Of a DNA stretch of 64,000 bases, positions 7,737-15,815 are shown one piece after another; position 1 is the stretch's first letter, and the number at the start of each line of letters is the position of its first letter. The notes beneath the pieces were generated by a model. That model was given only the letters and a program-made list of their open reading frames with translations, was not told the DNA's origin and did no database searches. The stretch is from a virus, in IMG/VR virus record IMGVR_UViG_3300030503_000315, positions 124,001-188,000 of that record; one strand, written 5' to 3'. The position numbers and the translations under genes were made by a program.

Positions 7737-8049
7737 CTTTTAAGTCCTTGGGTTTCATTGTTACTTTATAAGGCTTGCCAAGATCGTATCGAGAATTTTC
7801 TGTCTCCACCCTTACTGCATCCCCTTCTTCATTGTACCCAATAGCTACAACAAGACTTGTTCGGATCCACTCGCCCGAACGAATAGCCCAGTCTGGATAG
7901 TCATAGATATCGCCCATCACTACAAAGTCAAGACTGTTGTCCATGGGCTTATGGAATGTCCAATTCTCTATCCGGCCCTTATGGGGTTTCAGGTCTTGGG
8001 CTGAGTTTTGCGAGGAGTCGCCTTCCGTCTTCTGCGTTTCGTTGCTCAT
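7726..8049 (-). CDS. hypothetical protein, 107 aa
   Basis: The start MSNETQKTEGDSS at 8049 follows AAGGAGAAACAG. The protein begins with a polar, probably disordered stretch and then becomes beta-rich (SLDFVVMGDIYDYPDW, IRTSLVVAIGYNEEG), like a small beta-barrel. It overlaps the upstream gene by 71 nt in another frame. Function is unknown. Confidence 0.65.
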   Translation of the reverse strand: MSNETQKTEGDSSQNSAQDLKPHKGRIENWTFHKPMDNSLDFVVMGDIYDYPDWAIRSGEWIRTSLVVAIGYNEEGDAVRVETENSRYDLGKPYKVTMKPKDLKDGS

Positions 8050-8542
8050 CTGTTTCTCCTTCTTTATCAGATTTGTTAGCCATGCGTTCCCTAAATCCTT
8101 CCATCTCTTTGTCAACGTGTTCCCGTGCCATGTCGAATGCCTCGTAGTGTGCAAACACCAATTCATCCTTTTCTTCTGGTTGTTCCTCAGGATCTTTCTT
8201 GCCAAGAAATAACTTGATAACGTCCTCACGACGAACCCAATCACCTTGCTGCATACGGAAAGACTCACCATCGAAGTGATCGTAGTTCTCAATGGTTGCC
8301 AATATCCTCTCCAGGTGGTTCCTGTTGAACCTATTATTCCTCAGGATGTCCTCGGTCATCCATTCCGGATATTGCGTGCGGATCATCAAGATACGTTCCA
8401 TTCTATCCGTTATGCAAGGATAGTCCAAACCACCTATGGGACCCCACTGAATTTGCATCTCAGGATGATCGGACCAAACTTCATCCTCGTCAAACATCTC
8501 AGGGATGTCAGCGACGAATCTCTTAAGTTCTTTAACGTTCAT
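7979..8542 (-). CDS. hypothetical protein, 187 aa
   Basis: The start at 8542 (MNVKELKRFVADIPEM) lies inside the end of the previous gene after GAGGAAAGCTCGG. The N-terminal 60 residues resemble the small beta/alpha phage proteins that begin with a helix and an ELxxxFxxDIP-type segment. The C-terminal third is charged and probably disordered. The overlap with 7726-8049 is real in both frames, since both starts have good ribosome sites. Confidence 0.7.
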   Translation of the reverse strand: MNVKELKRFVADIPEMFDEDEVWSDHPEMQIQWGPIGGLDYPCITDRMERILMIRTQYPEWMTEDILRNNRFNRNHLERILATIENYDHFDGESFRMQQGDWVRREDVIKLFLGKKDPEEQPEEKDELVFAHYEAFDMAREHVDKEMEGFRERMANKSDKEGETDEQRNAEDGRRLLAKLSPRPETP

Positions 8543-8729
8543 CCGAGCTTTCCTCCAGCTTTGATATGCTTAGAAAGTATTCAAACAGGATTGCCATTTC
8601 TGAACAATCTCTTCCCGAGAAGAAAGGTCTGCCTTCGTCAAGATAGACATAAGCTCGACGAAGGTCCACAATGTATTCCTGTACAATTTCTTTGAGTTCC
8701 CAAGGCTCCATCTCTGACGGATGCATCAT
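8532..8729 (-). CDS. small protein, paralogue of a domain in 14577-15815
   Basis: This 65-aa protein carries the motif VDLRRAYVYLDEGRPFFSGR followed by DCSEMAILFEYFLS. The same segment (NDLHRAHEYLDAGKPFFTGK, then DCSELAEFLESLLG) occurs at about residues 283-320 of the 412-aa product of 14577-15815, so the two share a domain by duplication. The role of the domain is unknown. The start at 8729 (MMHPSEM) lies just downstream of the previous gene. Confidence 0.65.
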   Translation of the reverse strand: MMHPSEMEPWELKEIVQEYIVDLRRAYVYLDEGRPFFSGRDCSEMAILFEYFLSISKLEESSDER

Positions 8730-8731
8730 TT

Positions 8732-8935
8732 CTATAGCTCCAAAAATTTCTTGTAGAAGGACTCGAACTCTTTCTCACACGCTATGATGGCCATCTGTTC
8801 CTCGTCCGGTCTCCCCTTCAGTTGCTTACGTCTGCGGCGTATATCTTCGAAGTCTTGAAGCATGAACTTGTAGAATACAGGATCTATGAATTCCCTGTTC
8901 TGTATCTCATGAGGAGGCTTCTTTTTGTCATCCAC
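8732..8935 (-). CDS. hypothetical helical protein, 67 aa
   Basis: It begins MDDKKKPPHEIQNREF and is highly charged and helical (DFEDIRRRRKQLKGRPDEEQ). It sits tightly between two other small genes. Function is unknown. Confidence 0.6.
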   Translation of the reverse strand: MDDKKKPPHEIQNREFIDPVFYKFMLQDFEDIRRRRKQLKGRPDEEQMAIIACEKEFESFYKKFLEL

Positions 8936-8936
8936 C

Positions 8937-9140
8937 CTATACCTCCACCACTATCAAGAGAGCAAGATGCAGGAAAGTTAAGTATATAGTGATAACAATC
9001 AAGGCAGATATAAGGAGAACTACGAAGGCAAAACTTCTCTTCTCATTCCACTCCATTTTTGCGTAGAAACCTATGAGGCTCAGCTCTAGGATAGTAGCTA
9101 GGGTTAACGTAGCAATTCCACCCCACAACGTATAATCCAT
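8937..9140 (-). CDS. two-pass membrane protein, 67 aa
   Basis: Two hydrophobic segments (residues 5-26 and 38-65) flank a short basic loop (KMEWNEKRS). It begins MDYTLWGGIATLTL and is adjacent to a second small membrane protein. Role unknown. Confidence 0.65.
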   Translation of the reverse strand: MDYTLWGGIATLTLATILELSLIGFYAKMEWNEKRSFAFVVLLISALIVITIYLTFLHLALLIVVEV

Positions 9141-9142
9141 AA

Positions 9143-9334
9143 CTACCTCAGTACGATAGAAACATGATGTATGCCATACGCTATAGATTCGAGAAGTACG
9201 GCAACGGCAGCTATGCAGATGAAGAATACAAACGCGATGAACGACCTAGCTGCCTGCTCACCATCTTTTGATGCTCCAGCTATGACCAAGAAGATCATAG
9301 CTATCGCAAAAATTGCTAGAAGAAATTTTGTCAC
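9143..9334 (-). CDS. two-pass membrane protein, 63 aa
   Basis: It begins MTKFLLAIFAIAMIFLVIAG, with a second hydrophobic segment at residues 32-55 and a polar connector (SKDGEQAARS). Its start overlaps the end of 9331-9645 by 4 nt. Role unknown. Confidence 0.65.
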   Translation of the reverse strand: MTKFLLAIFAIAMIFLVIAGASKDGEQAARSFIAFVFFICIAAVAVLLESIAYGIHHVSIVLR

Positions 9335-9645
9335 ATTTGCTCCTTTAGCTTTCTGAGGTATTCTTTCTGATCGGCATCCCGTCGCTCAAACTCGAGGTCA
9401 AGAATCGGCTCACAGGCCTTGAGGAGTTTGTTAACCTGATTTTCTGCATCCTCAGGACCATCGAGATCATTCATGCAATCATAGATTCCGTTACTGATAA
9501 GAGCGAGGCCTAGAGACGCATGGAACTTGAGTCGGGTGTATGCTTCTTCCCGTTCATCTATAGAATGGCCACAACCATCATCCGATTCTTCGATTGCCTG
9601 TTCGTGCTTGTAGCAAATCGGACAAGGAAAATATAGATCAGTCAT
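9331..9645 (-). CDS. zinc-knuckle protein, 104 aa
   Basis: The N-terminus has CPICYKHE followed by DDGCGHS, a CxxC...CxH pattern consistent with one zinc site (residues 8-26). The rest is helical with many acidic and basic residues. It is cotranslated with the neighbouring membrane proteins. No family is recognised. Confidence 0.65.
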   Translation of the reverse strand: MTDLYFPCPICYKHEQAIEESDDGCGHSIDEREEAYTRLKFHASLGLALISNGIYDCMNDLDGPEDAENQVNKLLKACEPILDLEFERRDADQKEYLRKLKEQM

Positions 9646-9997
9646 GATACTTCCTATGGAGAACAGCTAGTTCCTGATATAGAGCATAAGAATCTTCAAA
9701 CAGTACATCGTAGGAGGATTGAAGATGTGTCATACTGTTGCAAGAATACTTGTGCAAGGTTTCAATCAGTTCGTCTTCTTCCTCAGATGACATCCTCGTA
9801 ATTACCTCAGCCCACTTTTGCCTTTGTGCGGCCTTTCGAACTTTATAATCAAAGTTTTTCTTGGCTTTCTCTGCCCTGACCTCTTTAATATCCCGCTTAA
9901 GTTTCCTGCGAAGCTTTATGGTCTTATAAAGCAACCAACATGCCAGGATAAAACATACTCCACTACATGCAAAGGATATCCAAACATCGATAGGCAT
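9638..9997 (-). CDS. membrane-anchored coiled-coil protein, 119 aa
   Basis: The start MPIDVWISFACSGV at 9997 follows GGAGGACTGAA. One N-terminal transmembrane segment (residues 5-26) is followed by a strongly basic helix (RRKLKRDIKEVRAEKAKKN) and a polar helical tail. The general shape resembles small phage membrane-anchored helical proteins; no function is assigned. Confidence 0.65.
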   Translation of the reverse strand: MPIDVWISFACSGVCFILACWLLYKTIKLRRKLKRDIKEVRAEKAKKNFDYKVRKAAQRQKWAEVITRMSSEEEDELIETLHKYSCNSMTHLQSSYDVLFEDSYALYQELAVLHRKYHD

Positions 9998-9998
9998 T

Positions 9999-10265
9999 TC
10001 AGTCCTCCGTCCATGCATGTTGCCAAAGCTTGTATTGACCACAACGGAGACACTTCCAACCACAAGCTGCAGGGTAGGCTTCTTTGTTAGACATCTCTTG
10101 CTTGTTATGTCCGAAATACTGACAGACGAGTTGATCGAAAGGATCAACTGGGGTGCGCTCAGGAGGAATGTTCTTGTCTGCTTTCTTGATCTCTTTCCAA
10201 CTCAAGTCACTAAACACTAAAACGATCAACCTGCGGAACAGATACATCGCGAACTTTTTCAGCAT
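9999..10265 (-). CDS. small protein with CxxC knuckle, 88 aa
   Basis: The ATG at 10265 follows AAGGAGAAGGGTG; a GTG one codon earlier is an alternative. The N-terminus is hydrophobic and basic (KKFAMYLFRRLIVLVF). The C-terminus has CGWKCLRCGQYKLWQHAW, a probable zinc knuckle. It overlaps the upstream gene by 56 nt in another frame. Confidence 0.55.
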   Translation of the reverse strand: MLKKFAMYLFRRLIVLVFSDLSWKEIKKADKNIPPERTPVDPFDQLVCQYFGHNKQEMSNKEAYPAACGWKCLRCGQYKLWQHAWTED

Positions 10266-10398
10266 CACCCTTCTCCTTGAGTAGGTCGGACAGTTCCTTC
10301 AGACGATAAGCAATCTTAGTACATACTGAACAATTGGCATCCCACAGATGGTGGATCATTTCCTCATCGGTGTTTACTTCATCTCTGTTGAATTGCAT
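10210..10398 (-). CDS. hypothetical protein, 62 aa
   Basis: It begins MQFNRDEVNTDEEMIHH and contains a CSVCTK pair. The second half is helical (YRLKELSDLLKEKGDAEK). It overlaps the next gene downstream. Function is unknown. Confidence 0.55.
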   Translation of the reverse strand: MQFNRDEVNTDEEMIHHLWDANCSVCTKIAYRLKELSDLLKEKGDAEKVRDVSVPQVDRFSV

Positions 10399-10399
10399 T

Positions 10400-10636
10400 T
10401 TATGATGTTAGTCGATAGAATTTGGGAGGATTAAGAATACACGAAGCACACAGATGTGCGCCTTCCGATCTTTCCTTGCTCCGCTCAGAATTAACATCAC
10501 TGACATAACCGTTAGCTATTGCCTGACACATTTCTGCAGCATCATGCATAGCACCCTTCCATACCCTCTCACAATAAGCCCACTCACTTTCTCCACGCAT
10601 TCTTGCGTGCGTCCTTTCCCACTCTTCAAATGTCAT
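10400..10636 (-). CDS. hypothetical protein, 78 aa
   Basis: The start MTFEEWERTHARMRG at 10636 follows CATGAGGTTATC, a leader shared almost exactly with the next gene upstream (TGAGGTTATCATGAC at both). The protein has a helical N-terminus and a C-terminal CASCIL pair. The shared leader suggests local duplication. Function is unknown. Confidence 0.6.
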   Translation of the reverse strand: MTFEEWERTHARMRGESEWAYCERVWKGAMHDAAEMCQAIANGYVSDVNSERSKERSEGAHLCASCILNPPKFYRLTS

Positions 10637-10643
10637 GATAACC

Positions 10644-10784
10644 TCATGGTAGGCAGTACAGGATGGAACCAATGGCAACACAGATCACACCACACAACAT
10701 CGCTTCAGGCCAGTCACGAGTGCAGACGAACGCTAAAGTAAACACTAGGGCTACAAATAGCAAGAAGATACAGAAAAAGGTCAT
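10644..10784 (-). CDS. small membrane protein, 46 aa
   Basis: The ATG at 10784 follows CTGAGGTTATC and the stop is at 10644. The product (MTFFCIFLLFVALVFTLAFV and onward) has two hydrophobic stretches around a polar CTRDWPEA linker. It lies 7 nt after the metallophosphoesterase stop in the same operon. Role unknown. Confidence 0.6.
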   Translation of the reverse strand: MTFFCIFLLFVALVFTLAFVCTRDWPEAMLCGVICVAIGSILYCLP

Positions 10785-10791
10785 GATAACC

Positions 10792-11820
10792 TCAGGCAGC
10801 CTTCACTGAATTCAGGACACGTCTACGTACGCTCTTTATGTGTTGACGCATCTTGTCCGGTACATCATATGACTCTATCCATGCGGAAAAGAACTCTGCT
10901 ACTTCGAACTTGATCGCTTGCCCATCTGTCAGATCCTCGGTTAACACCGACGCAAGATCCTGCTTCGTTTTGAAGTTCTTGTTCTCAACAATGTTGTTGA
11001 ACTTTGCATAGTCACCCGGGGAGACGTCACAACCATCCTGGATGATAAGCTTCACCAGATCGGTGGGTGAATCAGGGATAAGACTTATGTCATCCCGCGT
11101 CTGTAGAACGATGTTGTGCAGCTTGTATTTCGGATCGTTCTTTACAAGCCGGATCTCGAAGTCTTCCGGTGAGTTGAATTCAATATGGTGAAAGTACTTT
11201 GGAAGGCTCTCTCCAAAATTTGTTTGATATAGTGTTCCTGAGTAATACGTGTTACGTACTCGATGAGCGGTATGCAAATGTCCACCGCAGATGACGGCTT
11301 TGGACTTTGTGAGTCCATCGGATTCAAAAGCTTTGCCATGATCGTTCTTTGAACCATGAGCTTCGAGGTGAAAAACATTCAGAGCTTCCCTATCGAACGA
11401 CGCATGAGGAAACGGCAAAAACCGAACCTTCGCTCCATGCACCTCGACTGTCTTTGGCCTGGTGTAGAAGCGAACGTTCGGCTTATGATAAAGCAACTTC
11501 AAAATCTCAAGACTGTGCCCGGCAGATGCTTCGGTACCGAGCATATCGTGATTACCTAGGATGAAGTCGAACTCGAAGTCATCATTAGTAGAGAGGAAAC
11601 GTGCTAGAGATGTTGTAGCTGGGTAAGACAGCCGATACATGTCTCCAGAGATATCTCCATACTGGAACACACGATTGATACCCCTGTCCCTACCATAGTC
11701 CAACACCTTTGAGAATTCATCGAGCACCATCTTGTCTGGTTCCTCGATGTACTTCGACAAGGCACCGCGCCCTGCCGCATCGGTCATGTGCAAATCCCCG
11801 ACCCCAAGAAACTCAGCCAT
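10792..11820 (-). CDS. metallophosphoesterase (SbcD/calcineurin-like), 342 aa
   Basis: The five metallophosphoesterase motifs appear in order: GDLH (residues 7-10), GDISGD (about 60), GNHDML (about 94), a histidine in the central region, and GGHLHTAH (about 178). This is the dinuclear-metal core of calcineurin-like enzymes, closest in style to the SbcD/Mre11 nuclease subunits used in recombination. A C-terminal domain of about 130 residues would be the capping or interaction region. No SbcC/gp46-like ATPase gene is seen in the window, so the partner is either elsewhere or absent; a stand-alone phosphodiesterase is the alternative. An AGTAAATA box lies about 45 nt upstream of the start. Confidence 0.85.
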   Translation of the reverse strand: MAEFLGVGDLHMTDAAGRGALSKYIEEPDKMVLDEFSKVLDYGRDRGINRVFQYGDISGDMYRLSYPATTSLARFLSTNDDFEFDFILGNHDMLGTEASAGHSLEILKLLYHKPNVRFYTRPKTVEVHGAKVRFLPFPHASFDREALNVFHLEAHGSKNDHGKAFESDGLTKSKAVICGGHLHTAHRVRNTYYSGTLYQTNFGESLPKYFHHIEFNSPEDFEIRLVKNDPKYKLHNIVLQTRDDISLIPDSPTDLVKLIIQDGCDVSPGDYAKFNNIVENKNFKTKQDLASVLTEDLTDGQAIKFEVAEFFSAWIESYDVPDKMRQHIKSVRRRVLNSVKAA

Positions 11821-11823
11821 TCA

Positions 11824-12174
11824 TTATTCCTTATCCACCAAAGCAACTAGATCTATGTCGGGTTTATTTACTTCATGCCAAACTGCTTTGAGGATCTCAC
11901 TGGAGACGGCGTCCGGATGGTTAGGGTGATGGTCTACACCGCTCAGGATATACGTGATATCGTTGTTTTCATGTGCTTCGAACCAAAGCTGAACCAGAGG
12001 ATTATCTTTTTCCCAAAGACCATAGTGATTGCGGATGTGCATACCAACCGAATGATGGAACTGTCCCATCTTTTCAGCAGTATCAACTTCTTCGCTTCGG
12101 AGGAATTTGATATCATCCTCTTTGAGGTTTGCTACGAGTTCCTTAATGATCTCTTCTTTACTTAGGTACGACAT
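11824..12174 (-). CDS. DUF6794-like protein, 116 aa
   Basis: The start MSYLSKEEIIKE at 12174 follows AAGGAGCTAGCA. The centre reads FHHSVGMHIRNHYGLW, followed by HHPNHPDAVSSEIL. This HxxGxxIRNxxGLW...HPDxxSxxIL pattern is one I associate with the DUF6794 family of phage and bacterial proteins of unknown function. The family call is from memory of the motif. It is cotranscribed with the metallophosphoesterase. Confidence 0.7.
   Translation of the reverse strand: MSYLSKEEIIKELVANLKEDDIKFLRSEEVDTAEKMGQFHHSVGMHIRNHYGLWEKDNPLVQLWFEAHENNDITYILSGVDHHPNHPDAVSSEILKAVWHEVNKPDIDLVALVDKE
11865..11872 (-). promoter_or_regulatory. AGTAAATA box upstream of metallophosphoesterase
   Basis: The minus strand reads CATGAAGTAAATAAACC within the 3' part of 11824-12174, 45 nt upstream of the start at 11820. 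It matches the recurrent promoter-like box in sequence and spacing. Confidence 0.5.
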
Positions 12175-12391
12175 TGCTAGCTCCTTGTTGGTTATCATAC
12201 TTGAAATGCGTGTCCCGCCAATCTTCACAAACAGATTCTACGTGATGCGCGCCATCGATACCTATGTAAGTTAGGTCATGACCTTTGTAGCAATACTGTC
12301 CATCATCGTTGCATCCAGAAATTACAGCAGCTATAAGCAAGAGAGTTATCACAAACAAAGTAGGGGCCCACGCGGGATAAGTGTTCTTCAT
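12158..12391 (-). CDS. probable small lipoprotein or secreted protein, 77 aa
   Basis: The N-terminus has a short polar region, a hydrophobic segment (residues 9-25) and a lipobox-like AAVISGC ending at Cys27, which suggests lipid attachment. The mature part contains two further cysteines. It is located just upstream of 11824-12174 and overlaps it. No family is recognised. Confidence 0.6.
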   Translation of the reverse strand: MKNTYPAWAPTLFVITLLLIAAVISGCNDDGQYCYKGHDLTYIGIDGAHHVESVCEDWRDTHFKYDNQQGASNVVPK

Positions 12392-12449
12392 GTTCGCCTC
12401 TAGTTACAAGTTTGAGTAAGCTTATTTAGCGCCAGAGCTATGAGGATGT

Positions 12450-12653
12450 TCATTCTTCAACTTCATGCCATCCTTCTGCCGGAGTGTGTTCAATCATTAC
12501 TGGCTTGTGACCCAAAGCTATCAACTCTTCAGCCGTCATCTCATACCAAGGCTTGCTGTTAATCCCGGGAATGGGAAGAGGCGATGATTCGATTTTCATG
12601 TCCAAAGGATCGTAGATAGGATTACCTTTGATGTCATGATCTACGGGATTCAT
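12450..12653 (-). CDS. hypothetical protein, 67 aa
   Basis: The start at 12653 follows CTGGAGAAGAA. The sequence contains KPWYEMTAEELIALGHKPVM, a helix-turn segment, and ends acidic. It overlaps the upstream gene by 4 nt. Function is unknown. Confidence 0.65.
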   Translation of the reverse strand: MNPVDHDIKGNPIYDPLDMKIESSPLPIPGINSKPWYEMTAEELIALGHKPVMIEHTPAEGWHEVEE

Positions 12654-12946
12654 TTCTTCTCCAGTTCATCTCTTATGAGGTTGAGGGCTAGCCGCTCGTA
12701 ACTTCCTTCCTCGGTCATGTCTTCAAGGTACCGTAACGCGTCATCAACGGAAGTAAAGTCAGGCCGTTTGCTGTCAGATGTATCCACTGGGATGCTGTAT
12801 CGGTTTCGGAGGGGATACTTTTTGGGATCGCTCCAAGAAGTAGAGCCGCACTTACGACAAGACCAACAATGAGTGCCACTGCCGGTATAAGAATCCGAGT
12901 ATTCAAACCAATCATGTTTGTCCTCGTCGCACGGAATGACAGGCAT
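12650..12946 (-). CDS. zinc-knuckle protein, 98 aa
   Basis: Residues about 4-34 hold CDEDKHDW and then HCWSCRKCG, a C/H...CxxCxxC arrangement typical of a small zinc ribbon. The C-terminal half is helical (DDALRYLEDMTEEGSYERLA). No family is recognised. Confidence 0.65.
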   Translation of the reverse strand: MPVIPCDEDKHDWFEYSDSYTGSGTHCWSCRKCGSTSWSDPKKYPLRNRYSIPVDTSDSKRPDFTSVDDALRYLEDMTEEGSYERLALNLIRDELEKK

Positions 12947-12947
12947 G

Positions 12948-13343
12948 TTAGTGACCCATGTTCTCTAGTTTAGCTAAGGCAGCGAGTCTTTCTCTTTCCC
13001 ACTCATCCCTAGCCTTGGTGATTTCTTCAATGAAGATGTTAAGATTGTAGATGGACATGTGGTCACCCATCATGTCAAGGAAATTCTGTGTAAACTCTCG
13101 TGCATCTTTTGCTGAGATATCTATATCCTGTTCCGCAGCTTCCTCACTTCTCTGTAGACCGAACCCAGCTTCAGAGTGATGCTCATAGATGATGCGAAAA
13201 CGATTCCACGGGTTAAGATACAACGTTTGCTCAGGTTGGTCTGGGTTGCCCGGAAGCCACGTTCCCCAATCAGGATGTACCTCTTTATGATACTCAGCGT
13301 GCCTAGCCATCGACATTGCTGCGAGCTCAAGTTTGATCTTCAT
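12948..13343 (-). CDS. hypothetical protein, 131 aa
   Basis: It starts MKIKLELAAMSMARHA at 13343, overlapping the preceding gene. The protein is soluble and rich in helices, with a central IDISAKDAREFTQNFLDMMG segment. Function is unknown. Confidence 0.65.
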   Translation of the reverse strand: MKIKLELAAMSMARHAEYHKEVHPDWGTWLPGNPDQPEQTLYLNPWNRFRIIYEHHSEAGFGLQRSEEAAEQDIDISAKDAREFTQNFLDMMGDHMSIYNLNIFIEEITKARDEWERERLAALAKLENMGH

Positions 13344-13629
13344 TTTGGAAACTCCTTAATTCTGCATTAACGTTCTCGATACTACCATACTTCTTCACAA
13401 TACGATCATGCTCAATCTTAACGAGTTCTCTACGATTCTTCCTCTCTTCGACGGAGAGATTAGGATAGAGATAACGATCCTCTGCAAGCCTCTGGTAATA
13501 GAGATAGATATGTTCGTATGGGTTTCTGATTTTGTATTGCCTAAGAGCCTCGTCGATTTCTTCATCCGATGGCTCGGGTATTTCCTGAACTACCTTCCTA
13601 CCACAGGTCTCGCAGGATGAGACCTTCAC
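13327..13629 (-). CDS. hypothetical CxxC protein, 100 aa
   Basis: The N-terminus SSCETCGRKVV supplies a single CxxC, perhaps half of an intermolecular zinc site. The rest is charged and helical with many tyrosines and glutamates. It overlaps its neighbours at both ends by a few bases. Confidence 0.65.
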   Translation of the reverse strand: MKVSSCETCGRKVVQEIPEPSDEEIDEALRQYKIRNPYEHIYLYYQRLAEDRYLYPNLSVEERKNRRELVKIEHDRIVKKYGSIENVNAELRSFQNEDQT

Positions 13630-14078
13630 TCGGGAAAGTCCGACATCGGACGATTCAAATCCTCTGGATGAATCTGACGTTCTCTATCCAACTGTTCGAT
13701 GGATTTCTTCGCCAAACTTAATCCTTTCTTGATTCCTTCTACTATCACCTTACTGTCAACATCGGCAACAAGATCGTGGAGCTCAGAGTCAACAAATCTC
13801 GCTATGTCAGCATCTATATTTGTAGATGAGATATGAGATTGGTCAACGGGAGAGGATATGTCAACCACGTTTGGATCTTTATCAGCTGCGCATGTCACGG
13901 TAAAACTTTTGCCACACATAAAGTTCTGACACGTCGAGGCCCACGGTGCATTTCCTGTTCCACATACAGGACATTTCCATCCAGTCTGTACCGGTTGTGG
14001 TGCAGGTTCACATCCCTGGAATGGTGCGCACATCCCGGGCGTCGGACACTCAGACATAGTCTTTCTGCAGATCATCAT
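13626..14078 (-). CDS. double zinc-knuckle protein, 150 aa
   Basis: The start MMICRKTMSECPT at 14078 follows GGAGGTAAGAAT. Residues 35-62 form a zinc ribbon (WKCPVCGTGNAPWASTCQ followed by MCG), resembling RanBP2-type or ribbon fingers. A preceding CPTPGMCAPFQGC cluster may add another site. The C-terminal half is helical and ends with a short Pro-rich tail. It could bind RNA or protein; no function is assigned. Confidence 0.65.
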   Translation of the reverse strand: MMICRKTMSECPTPGMCAPFQGCEPAPQPVQTGWKCPVCGTGNAPWASTCQNFMCGKSFTVTCAADKDPNVVDISSPVDQSHISSTNIDADIARFVDSELHDLVADVDSKVIVEGIKKGLSLAKKSIEQLDRERQIHPEDLNRPMSDFPE

Positions 14079-14082
14079 ATTC

Positions 14083-14205
14083 TTACCTCCTGGTGGTCTG
14101 GAGTATTCTAACTCCAAAAAGATACCATGTTGTTACCTGAGCGTATCCGTAGAACTCTCTCGGTCTACCTGGCAGTTCAACCTGGTTCCAGGTTTTGGAA
14201 ATCAT
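14083..14205 (-). CDS. small basic protein, 40 aa
   Basis: The ATG at 14205 follows TGAGGTCCAG, which contains the stop of the upstream gene, and its own TAA lies in the ribosome site of the next gene. The product begins MISKTWNQVELPGRPREF and ends VRILQTTRR. The tight coupling supports translation. Confidence 0.5.
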   Translation of the reverse strand: MISKTWNQVELPGRPREFYGYAQVTTWYLFGVRILQTTRR

Positions 14206-14212
14206 CTGGACC

Positions 14213-14575
14213 TCACACGTAATCTTCGAAGTCAGGCGGAAAGAAAAGGACAGGATCGTCTTCCGGATCACCAGAAAATGGAATGCCTTGGAATTTCTTC
14301 GTAAAGAAACGCCCTTCCTTACCACAACGTTTGAGCAATTTCGTTTCCATCCAACTTGCCGAACGTTGGATGGAACATTCAGTTAGGTAGTCAGAGTGGT
14401 GTTCTCTGTATTTCGTCTTCCCATCTACAAGATCTATGTAGGAAGATTTCTCTATCCTTCTATGCTCCATGGTTACCGCGTACGCACAGGTATCCGGCTT
14501 CCGACCATGAACAGTCATTGCACCTTGTATATGATGGACGCAATCTTTGCACAACGGTATGTTGTTATTTACCAT
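14213..14575 (-). CDS. Cys-rich protein, 120 aa
   Basis: The start MVNNNIPLCKDCVHH at 14575 follows GGAGAATGAT. Cysteines occur as CKDC (residues 9-12), CAY (about 31), ECSIQR (about 66) and RCG (about 83), a spacing reminiscent of phage CxxC...C...CxxxR proteins. It probably binds a metal. The family is not certain. Confidence 0.65.
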   Translation of the reverse strand: MVNNNIPLCKDCVHHIQGAMTVHGRKPDTCAYAVTMEHRRIEKSSYIDLVDGKTKYREHHSDYLTECSIQRSASWMETKLLKRCGKEGRFFTKKFQGIPFSGDPEDDPVLFFPPDFEDYV

Positions 14576-14576
14576 A

Positions 14577-15815
14577 TCATTCTCCACAGAACCCGAAGGA
14601 ACGTTCGACCACAGAGTCATCTACATGCTCGAAACGAGGGATCCACAGACCATCTCGCTTCACGTATTCCCGCCACTCTGAGACAGGACGCAACCAGTCC
14701 GAAAGTTTCGACACTGACTCGTAGTCAACGTAGGATACACCCGTAGCTTCCATCGTGCTGATCTTCGTCACACGATAGAACCCACCATTGTAGTGACGGT
14801 AGTATTCGTTGACCTCAGGCATGGGAGACAGTTCAGGAAACTTCGGCTGTTCCTTTTTAGAATCTAACCCGAGCAAAGATTCGAGGAACTCTGCAAGTTC
14901 GCTACAATCTTTGCCGGTGAAGAATGGTTTACCCGCATCAAGATACTCATGTGCGCGATGAAGATCGTTAATCCATTCGGTCGCATACTGTCTCTTTTCC
15001 TCCTCATCCGCCCACCACATGTTGCCCGGCGCATGTAGAAGGGGTTCTACGGCTAGACGTCTCTTCTCTACCTGTTCTTGAGTGTCGGCCAGCTGACATT
15101 GAAGCGAAAGATCCGACGCAGACTCACGAATCAGGCCATAGGTAGGGTCTGCATCTTCCAAAGGATCACCATAGACTACTTCCGGAAGAATCTCTTCAGG
15201 ATCGTCAATGCTCCAACTCTGCACTTCCTGCCACCAAGGCTTCTGCTCAATTCTTGTCCCCAATGTTTCTTCCAGGCTAGGATTAACTCCGAAAACAGGA
15301 ACCTCTTTTGTGTCTACAGGTTTCTCCTCTTGTTCTATCAGGAAATCTATCAGGAAATCTTTCTTTAGTCCAGACGCTGCCTGGTGTTTGTTGTCCAACC
15401 GAAACCACACCCCGGTAAATTTCCTATGTACATGAAAGTGTCCGACTGCAGGGGCAGGTACACTCAATGGTTTGGACTGTCTGCGAAACCCCGGAAATTC
15501 CATCTGAGCTAACTGACGAAATGCCGAGGCTTCACCTGATATCGTAGAGTCGTATGGCAGAACATGAAGGAGGATACATTCATTAAAAATTCCCTCAGTT
15601 TCCAGCTCACGTTTCAGGTGATTCATTGCCGCGTTGTAGGTGTTCCACAGGAACTGGTTGTAAGGATGAACGGGGTAGAAAATCAGGTAACCTTTCTGTG
15701 ATGGCAACCATCGTGGATCTGAACCTAGGACATCGTGGAGAATTCGAGCCTCATCCACCTGGTAAACCTTCTTCCAGATACGTCCTTCCCGACCTTCCTC
15801 AATCGTAAAATGCAT
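14577..15815 (-). CDS. multidomain protein with C-terminal DUF1653, 412 aa
   Basis: The start MHFTIEEGREGRIWKK at 15815 follows GGAGGGAGTT; upstream in-frame codons would run into the divergent control region. Residues 1-150 contain a domain with IFYPVHPYNQFLWNTYNAAM and a central HFHVHRKF, unknown. Residues about 283-320 duplicate the small protein of 8532-8729. Residues about 340-400 match DUF1653: YRHYNGGFYRVTKIS, then VSYVDYE, WLRPVSEW and IPRFEH. DUF1653 is a short domain of unknown function found in phages and bacteria. This is the first gene of the leftward block and lies just below an AGTAAATA box. Confidence 0.75.
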   Translation of the reverse strand: MHFTIEEGREGRIWKKVYQVDEARILHDVLGSDPRWLPSQKGYLIFYPVHPYNQFLWNTYNAAMNHLKRELETEGIFNECILLHVLPYDSTISGEASAFRQLAQMEFPGFRRQSKPLSVPAPAVGHFHVHRKFTGVWFRLDNKHQAASGLKKDFLIDFLIEQEEKPVDTKEVPVFGVNPSLEETLGTRIEQKPWWQEVQSWSIDDPEEILPEVVYGDPLEDADPTYGLIRESASDLSLQCQLADTQEQVEKRRLAVEPLLHAPGNMWWADEEEKRQYATEWINDLHRAHEYLDAGKPFFTGKDCSELAEFLESLLGLDSKKEQPKFPELSPMPEVNEYYRHYNGGFYRVTKISTMEATGVSYVDYESVSKLSDWLRPVSEWREYVKRDGLWIPRFEHVDDSVVERSFGFCGE

